From positions 558,001 to 622,000 of the forward strand of contig NZ_OZ244925.1 in the NCBI RefSeq assembly GCF_965221945.1: a DNA stretch of 64,000 nt. The letters are read 5' to 3'. The notes under the pieces were generated by a model, which was given only the letters and a program-made list of their open reading frames with translations, was not told the DNA's origin and searched no databases. Position numbers and translations under genes: made by a program. The stretch comes from Poriferisodalis sp965221945. Lineage in GTDB: Bacteria > Actinomycetota > Acidimicrobiia > Acidimicrobiales > Poriferisodalaceae. Position 1 is the stretch's first letter; the number at the start of each line of letters is the position of its first letter. Positions 59,227 to 64,000 of this stretch are shown here, one piece after another.

Positions 59227-59843
59227 GATTTCTACGGCGCGCCGACCACCCCAGGGTTTCGTGGCTGATGGTGGTCGGTGTGCTAGCTGTCGTAGTGTTC
59301 GCAGCAATGGTGCTGCGAACGCGTGCCGCCGTAATGTCGTGCACTGAATTGGCCGACGAGGCCGAACGTTTGGCGGACGCTGAGTTGAGCTGGCGCAACA
59401 GCGGACTCGACCGCTTGGCCTTTCAGGCTGGGGCATTGGCCGCCGAGTTCGCAAACGCTCAGGGCTTCACATGGGGTATGGCTGATGACGCTGATCGCTT
59501 GGCAGCCCAGACCGAGCGTTGGAGGTCGAGATACATGCACTGGGTCGACGAAAAGGTGCAATGGAGGGAGCAGGTGGAGCGCAGGGCTTCTTGAGACCAG
59601 CGCGATGAGCGCTGGGTTTCTGAGCTTGAGCGCATAGACGCTGAAGCGGAGTCCAGTAGGACCGGACGCTTTGTCTCTCAACTTCTGCGTGAGCGGGCTG
59701 CTATCAAACGCTTCGCGCAATTCGGAGCCGACGAAGCAGATTCGACCGTTGACGGTGAGAACATGGACACCGTCGATTTGCGCTTGACGGCCGACGGCTT
59801 GCGACTGGCTGCAGCGCGCGGGAGTTTGGGGTGCGAGTTGTAG
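59223..59843 (+). pseudogene. Membrane-anchored helical protein gene with an in-frame TGA
   Basis: GTG 59223 (GGAGAG upstream) opens an N-terminal transmembrane helix (WLMVVGVLAVVVFAAMVL) followed by a charged helical region to TGA at 59592-59594 (123 residues). The same frame then runs on for 82 more codons without a stop (RDERWVSELERIDAEAESS, GRFVSQLLRERAAIKRF, VDLRLTADGLRL) to TAG 59841, with the same coiled-coil character. So a once ~206-residue protein was probably split by one nonsense change; readthrough is the less likely alternative. The function is unknown. Confidence 0.6.
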
Positions 59844-59928
59844 CGCCGTAGAGGGTGGAAATTCGATTCGCGCTGGTTTCCACGCGGTGACAATCAGACG
59901 CTCTTGGTCCAGTCAAGACGGCGGGACA

Positions 59929-60268
59929 GGATCCCCACGCGACCGGTATGCCCGCCGCGTCTATCGACACCGCGTCGTGCAGCAAGGATTCGACTGACTG
60001 CCGCGAACAGCCCGTAACCAGCCGGATGATGAACTCCCGCAGCCGCAGTCGGTCGCAGATCCGGGGCCGGTGACAGCCCAACGGGTAATCGTCAGGCGCC
60101 CGCGGCAGTAGCAGCTCCACCGCCGGCCACACGGCATGCGCCACCTTCTTGGATAGAGCGCGCTTGATGAAACCGGCCTCCACGTTCGCCAGGAATCAAA
60201 CAACCCCACGAATACACCGGGGAACCAGGCGACCCGCGAAAAGCCATCTATCCGCGCGGCCTCTTAGC
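59929..60268 (-). mobile_element. Second IS5-family remnant with transposase N-terminus
   Basis: GTG 60183 opens a transposase start related to the first IS (VAHAVWPAVELLLPRAP, RPRICDRLRLREFIIRLVTG, CSRQSVESLLHDAVS), then jumps to DAAGIPVAWGS from the middle of the protein, about 80 residues being deleted, and is lost near 59929. The right end CGCGCGGCCTCTTAG at about 60254-60268 directly abuts the host ATP-grasp repeat. Confidence 0.7.
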
Positions 60269-60313
60269 CGACGGCATTGTGCCTGCCTGGCTCGTGCGGT
60301 CGTCGGCGGGGTT
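60267..60313. repeat. 47-bp direct repeat, right copy
   Basis: Exact copy of 57042-57088; here continuous with the following ATP-grasp coding sequence. Confidence 0.9.
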
Positions 60314-60506
60314 CGAACGCAACGCGTTCGGGATCAGCGTGCCCCACGATGCCCACTGCGTGATCGCCGGCATCGACCTGGTTCGTGACGTCGAGGGCCA
60401 GTACCGGGTGCTGGAGGACAACCTGCGCAACCCCAGCGGGATCAGCTACGTCATCGAGAACCGTGCGGCGATGACCAAGTCGTTCCGGCCCGATTCGACG
60501 CTGGGC
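60270..60506 (+). pseudogene. Circularly permuted ATP-grasp protein, middle fragment
   Basis: DGIVPAWLVRSSAGFERN, HDAHCVIAGIDLVRD, GQYRVLEDNLRNPSGISYV and IENRAAMTK are continuous with this family and belong downstream of the 56821 fragment. About 75 codons remain before the sequence turns unrelated around 60510. The C-terminal half of the gene is missing. Confidence 0.8.
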
Positions 60507-60653
60507 GTGCCCGGACTGCTCGGCGCTATCCGTGCACCAAAGCGGTCAGCGCCGGAACACGGGAGCAGACCGGCGGCGAGGTGTCGATGGCAACCGGCTG
60601 CTGGCGTTCACTCATTCGCTGCAGGCGGCCCGCCGCGAGATCGGCCACTCGCC

Positions 60654-60947
60654 GAGTTGGGCACGGCGTTGGCCACGCTTGCGACTGACGTGCATGCCAG
60701 CACGATCGCTGGTTCGGGCCTGGTCGAGGCCGCGCCTGAGCCGGTGAGCTGCGAGCGACTCGGTGATCAGCAGTTCCTCAACGAACACGTGGAGTACTTG
60801 GCGCCTTCGCAACACGTGCAGTGGGGAGATCTCATCAACGAAGTGGCCTCGTGGACCATCCGCTCGGCTGCCGATGACGTGCGTGAACAGGTGCTCGGGA
60901 TCGTTCAGGCGGTGCCCACCGTGCTGACCTACGAGCACGGCGCCGCC
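60654..60947 (+). pseudogene. Transglutaminase-like protein fragment
   Basis: The block FLNEHVEYLAPSQHVQWGD, SAADDVREQVLGIVQAV and VLTYEHGA resembles the part of bacterial transglutaminase-like proteins just before the catalytic GVCxDxAH segment, which is absent. Such genes usually sit beside the ATP-grasp gene, so this is probably the last trace of that operon. The reading frame is the same as the ATP-grasp fragment by chance of deletion. Confidence 0.55.
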
Positions 60948-61080
60948 TTCGACGGTCACCGAGCCGATCCGGCGCCAGGCTCGCGTCGCTGGGGGCTCCC
61001 CGGCAGAACTGGCCCAGCCGTCGGCCCATTAAGGCGACCAACAGCAATAGCGCCCGCCGTCACGATGCGTGATCGATCTG

Positions 61081-62616
61081 TCACCAGGGATCGATCGGGT
61101 GCTTGCGCCCGGTGCGCGGCTGTGGCGCAGGCAGGATTGCGAGCAGCCGGGCGACCAGGTCCCGCGTGTCGGCCGGGTCGATGATGTCGTCAAGCAGGAA
61201 CGCCCTGGCGAACTCCAGCCCGGTATTGCGCTCCTTCCACTCCGCGACCCGTCGCTCCCGGAGCTCCCGGCGCGCTGCGTCGTCGGGTGCCGAGGAGAGT
61301 TCGTCTCGGTAGACGATGTTCACGGCTCCCTCGAGGCCCATGCCACCGAACTCGGCGGTCGGCCACCCGACGATCAAGTCGGGCGCCAGCGCATCTGAGC
61401 CCATGGCGTAGTACCCCAGCCCGTACGCCTTTCGCAGGATCACGGTCAGGATTGGCACGTCGGCTGCGCTCAGCGCCATCAGCGTCCGAGCGCTGTGGCG
61501 CACCAGAGCAGTCGCCTCCGCTGCAGTGCCGATCATGAAGCCGGGCGTGTCGCACACGAACAACAGCGGGATGTCGTAGGCATTGCACAGTTCGACGTGG
61601 CGGGCGAACTTCGCCGAGCCCTCGGCGTCGATGGCACCTGCACCGAACATCGGGTTGTTCGCAAGCACGCCCACGACGTGCCCTTCGATGCGGCACAGCG
61701 ATGTCGAAAGGCAACGGCCGAATCTCGGCCGCAGTTCCATGACCGAGCCCTCGTCGGCCAGCGTGGCCACGATCTTTCGCACGTCGTATGCGCGCCGTGG
61801 ATTCTCGGGCACCATCGTGCGCAGCGGCGTCTGGTCAGGTGCAGTCATCGCCGACGGTGCAGCGATTCCGGTGAAGTACGACAAGTACTTCCGCGCAGCA
61901 TCGAGTGCGGCAGCTTCGTCCCCGACGACGAATTCGACGGTGCCGATTCGCTCATGCATCGACATCGGCCCGAGCTCTTCGGGCGTGAGCATCTCGCCGG
62001 TCGCCGACATCACGAGCGGGGGGCCCGACAGTCCCAGCGTCGAGTCCTCGGTTGCGATGATGACATCGGATGTGCCGGCGATGTTCGCCTGGCCGGCGAA
62101 ACTCGGTCCCGACAGGATGGTGACGATCGGCACCAACCCCGACAGCCGCGCCAGCTGCACGAACGTGGTCACCATGCCGCCGTCATAGTGCAACTCGCTG
62201 GCACGGGCCCCGCCGCCTTCAGACCAGAAGATGATCGGCCAGCGGTTCCGCTCGGCCACTTCCATCATCCGGTCCATCTTGCGGTGGTTGCGGGGACTCT
62301 GGCTGCCGCCCATCACCGTGTAGTCGTAGGTGAAGGCACACACGGAAACGCCGTCGACGAGCCCGACGCCCATTACCAAGCCGTCCGCGGGAGCGTCGCC
62401 GAGCGAGCGCAGCTGAGGTTGTGCGAGTTGCCCGTACTCGACGAACGTGCCGGGGTCGAAGAGAGCGGCAATCCGTTCGCGGGCGGTCCAGCGGCCACGA
62501 GCGTGTTGGCGAGCCACTGCGGTGGGGCGAGTCTCGTCAAGCGTGGCGTCGCGGGCGGCGAGAGTCTTGGCGAGCAGCGGCGAGATATCGGGTTCCGGTG
62601 AGGCGTCTTCGGTCAC
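61081..62616 (-). CDS. Acyl-CoA carboxylase carboxyltransferase (beta) subunit
   Basis: 511 residues, GTG 62616. A PccB/AccD-type protein: RWTARERIAALFDPGTFVE, the crotonase-like N-domain with FTYDYTVMGGSQSPRNHRKM and IFWSEGGGARASE, the oxyanion IVTILSGPSFAGQANIAG, and the C-domain IPLLFVCDTPGFMIGTAAEA, LTVILRKAYGLGYYAMGSDA and GWPTAEFGGMGLEGAV. Moves CO2 from biotin to an acyl-CoA. The biotin carboxylase partner is not adjacent, and the sequence is divergent enough that acetyl-, propionyl- or another CoA cannot be chosen. Confidence 0.9.
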   Translation of the reverse strand: MTEDASPEPDISPLLAKTLAARDATLDETRPTAVARQHARGRWTARERIAALFDPGTFVEYGQLAQPQLRSLGDAPADGLVMGVGLVDGVSVCAFTYDYTVMGGSQSPRNHRKMDRMMEVAERNRWPIIFWSEGGGARASELHYDGGMVTTFVQLARLSGLVPIVTILSGPSFAGQANIAGTSDVIIATEDSTLGLSGPPLVMSATGEMLTPEELGPMSMHERIGTVEFVVGDEAAALDAARKYLSYFTGIAAPSAMTAPDQTPLRTMVPENPRRAYDVRKIVATLADEGSVMELRPRFGRCLSTSLCRIEGHVVGVLANNPMFGAGAIDAEGSAKFARHVELCNAYDIPLLFVCDTPGFMIGTAAEATALVRHSARTLMALSAADVPILTVILRKAYGLGYYAMGSDALAPDLIVGWPTAEFGGMGLEGAVNIVYRDELSSAPDDAARRELRERRVAEWKERNTGLEFARAFLLDDIIDPADTRDLVARLLAILPAPQPRTGRKHPIDPW

Positions 62617-62675
62617 ACGGCAAGAACCTAGGGATCGCGCGGGGAGGGCGCACTCGCGGCGTTAGGGTGCGCCGC

Positions 62676-64000
62676 GTGAAGCCTTCTGACGAAGCGCTGG
62701 CACACAGGCGGGCGCGAGTGGCCAAGCGCTGGGAGCTGACCGACGAGGTCGTGCTCCTTCGTGCGGGCGAGCCGGCGAGCTGGTCGGGCACCGATCAGCA
62801 CTTCGCATTCCTGCCGCATCCCGATGTGGCCTACCTGACGGCGGTGGGTTCTCCCGGCACGACGCTGGCCTTCGACGCCGCAGCGGGCGAGTGGGAGTTG
62901 TTCGGCCCCCGCTTCAGTCCCGAACGGCTCGTGTGGGAGCAGCCGCCGACGCCCGTCGGCCGGCCGCTCGAAGAGCTAGAGGACTGGCTGGCGCAGCGCA
63001 GCGACCGCACGCTCATCGAATTGGGCGCCGGTGCTGCGATGCCCGAGGTGGTGCCTGCCGCCTCGAATGACGTGGCTGAGTCCACGGCTGAGGCCACGTC
63101 AACGGATGAGACCACGTCAACGGATGAGGCCACGTCCACGGCTGAGGCCACGTCAACGGACCCGGCCGAGGAAGACGCAGCGGCGGACGATCAGTCCGAC
63201 CCGTCGCCCCCCGCAACGGTGTTGCGGCTGAGCGCCGCCGTCGCGCTCGAACGCATGACCAAGGACGAAGCCGAGCTCGACGACATCCGGCGAGCCGCCG
63301 CAGCCAGCGCTGCCGGCTTTGAGTGGGTGTACCGCAACGCCGTTGGGGGCATGACCGAACGACGGATCCAGATCGGGATGGAGGCGCAGTTTTTTGCTGC
63401 TGGAGCGCCTCGTGTGGCCTACGACAGCATCGTGGCATCGGGTGCCCACGGCGCCTACTTGCACTATGTCTATGCGGGCGACGACCCGCTTCGCCCCGCG
63501 ACCCGCGCCGTGGAGGCAGGCGACCTGCTGCTGATCGACGCCGGCGCGCAATTCGGCGGTTACGCCAGCGACGTGACCCGCACGATGGTGGTCGGGGCCG
63601 ACCCCACCGATGAGCAGGAGTACCTGTGGAAGCTGGTGCTCAGCGCCCAGCAGCAGACGATTGATATGTGCCGCCCCGGCATCCAGTGGCGCGAGGTGCA
63701 CTTGGCCGCTGCACGCACGTTGGGGGCGGGACTCGTCGAGATGGGAGTGCTGCGGGGAGATCCGGCCGAACTGGTGACTGCGGGCGCTGTAGCGCTGTTC
63801 TTCCCCCACGGGCTCGGCCACCTGCTGGGCTTGTCAGTGCACGACGCCAGCGGATTTCCGCCCGGCCACGAGCGCAGCGATGACCCGCAATTGCGGTACT
63901 TGCGCACGGACCGGGGTCTCGAAGCCGGCATGGTCACGACCGTCGAGCCGGGCATCTACTTCATCGACGCGCTGCTGTGCGATCCAGCTCGGCGCGAGAA
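62676..64000 (+). CDS. M24-family Xaa-Pro aminopeptidase, 5' part
   Basis: 441 codons to the window edge, GTG 62676 (GTG 62667 also possible). The N-domain opens VVLLRAGEPASWSGTDQHF and FLPHPDVAYLTAVG, as in aminopeptidase P. A Thr/Glu/Ala-rich insert of ~45 residues with 18-bp repeats (63078-63160) comes next. The pita-bread metallopeptidase domain has the metal Asp residues in LLIDAGAQFGGYASDVTRTM, His in FPHGLGHLLGLSVHD and Glu in TVEPGIYF; the last Glu lies beyond the edge. A cytoplasmic dipeptide/peptide-processing role is normal. Confidence 0.92.
   Translation, partial: MKPSDEALAHRRARVAKRWELTDEVVLLRAGEPASWSGTDQHFAFLPHPDVAYLTAVGSPGTTLAFDAAAGEWELFGPRFSPERLVWEQPPTPVGRPLEELEDWLAQRSDRTLIELGAGAAMPEVVPAASNDVAESTAEATSTDETTSTDEATSTAEATSTDPAEEDAAADDQSDPSPPATVLRLSAAVALERMTKDEAELDDIRRAAAASAAGFEWVYRNAVGGMTERRIQIGMEAQFFAAGAPRVAYDSIVASGAHGAYLHYVYAGDDPLRPATRAVEAGDLLLIDAGAQFGGYASDVTRTMVVGADPTDEQEYLWKLVLSAQQQTIDMCRPGIQWREVHLAAARTLGAGLVEMGVLRGDPAELVTAGAVALFFPHGLGHLLGLSVHDASGFPPGHERSDDPQLRYLRTDRGLEAGMVTTVEPGIYFIDALLCDPARRE
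63078..63160 (+). repeat. 18-bp repeats in the aminopeptidase linker
   Basis: About 4.5 imperfect units of the pattern GAGGCCACGTCAACGGAT encode repeats of (E)AT-STD. They form a flexible acidic insert between the N-domain and the catalytic domain. Confidence 0.85.

Noticed and set aside
59704..60183. 159-residue minus-strand protein as one gene
   Set aside because: Only residues 1-85 match transposase; the rest is antisense to the interrupted membrane-protein gene.
63078..63160. Regular 18-bp repeats as a CRISPR array
   Set aside because: Repeats are contiguous without spacers, in frame and codon-based inside a peptidase gene. No CRISPR array was seen anywhere in the window.

Overview
This window is high-GC DNA that reads as an actinobacterial chromosome, most likely Acidimicrobiia-like. 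That placement is inferred from the GC-rich third positions, frequent GTG and TTG starts, an LLM-class F420-type oxidoreductase, a leuA attenuator of actinobacterial style and the mix of envelope genes; no rRNA is present to confirm it. About 50 intact genes, one tRNA and roughly ten broken genes can be supported.

1-10.9 kb: the N-terminal part of a mitochondrial-type aconitase (minus strand, running off the left edge), an NCS2-like permease with an unusual cytoplasmic C-terminal domain, a Rv2258c-like methyltransferase, a possible AbrB/PIN-like toxin-antitoxin pair behind a perfect 10-bp inverted repeat, an Abi-like HEPN protein, an unrecognised gene, a secreted VanY-type peptidase, a fused ABC exporter and a DUF4143-type ATPase. 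11-22.7 kb: a long minus-strand run that begins with a textbook leucine attenuator (leader peptide with four Leu codons in a row), then leuA, an alpha/beta hydrolase, murF, a ddl-like ligase, a Cys-repeat lipoprotein, a fatty acyl-CoA reductase/HAD fusion, a LarA-like protein and an acyltransferase. Several of these genes overlap by 4 bp. 22.8-28.3 kb: ppk, a thiolase-like protein, a DnaJ-domain membrane protein and a VOC protein.

28.4-31.6 kb: a small defence island (Abi_C protein, a small Cys/His protein, DNA methyltransferase and candidate restriction endonuclease overlapping by 4 bp). 31.7-35.1 kb: sulfatase, SDR and LLM oxidoreductase in one operon. 35.2-38 kb: two related hicAB loci flanking a trpB2 gene; the first hicA carries a nonsense codon. 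38.1-44 kb: a PrpF-family isomerase, a CotH-kinase lipoprotein, a cytochrome P450, tRNA-Val(CAC) and a hydrolase.

44.8-56.8 kb: five enzymes of the protocatechuate/gallate 4,5-cleavage lower pathway (LigJ, LigK, 4-oxalomesaconate tautomerase, LigI, LigC), which together would take 4-carboxy-2-hydroxymuconate semialdehyde to pyruvate and oxaloacetate. No ring-cleaving LigAB dioxygenase is in the window. The set is split in two by a 6.5-kb gene for a giant secreted FN3/propeller protein, bordered by a truncated beta-lactamase-fold gene on one side and a MITE-like inverted repeat on the other.

56.8-61 kb: a scrap-yard. A circularly permuted ATP-grasp gene is broken by IS5-family remnants and by cargo (a truncated hemE, a possible small two-gene module, and a membrane protein gene with an in-frame TGA); a 47-bp direct repeat of host gene sequence brackets the insertion, and a transglutaminase-like fragment follows. 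61.1-64 kb: an acyl-CoA carboxylase carboxyltransferase subunit and the 5' part of an M24 peptidase gene running off the right edge.

Main themes are amino-acid and wall precursor genes under one attenuator, a split aromatic catabolic cluster, and repeated small-scale decay of toxin-antitoxin and mobile DNA.
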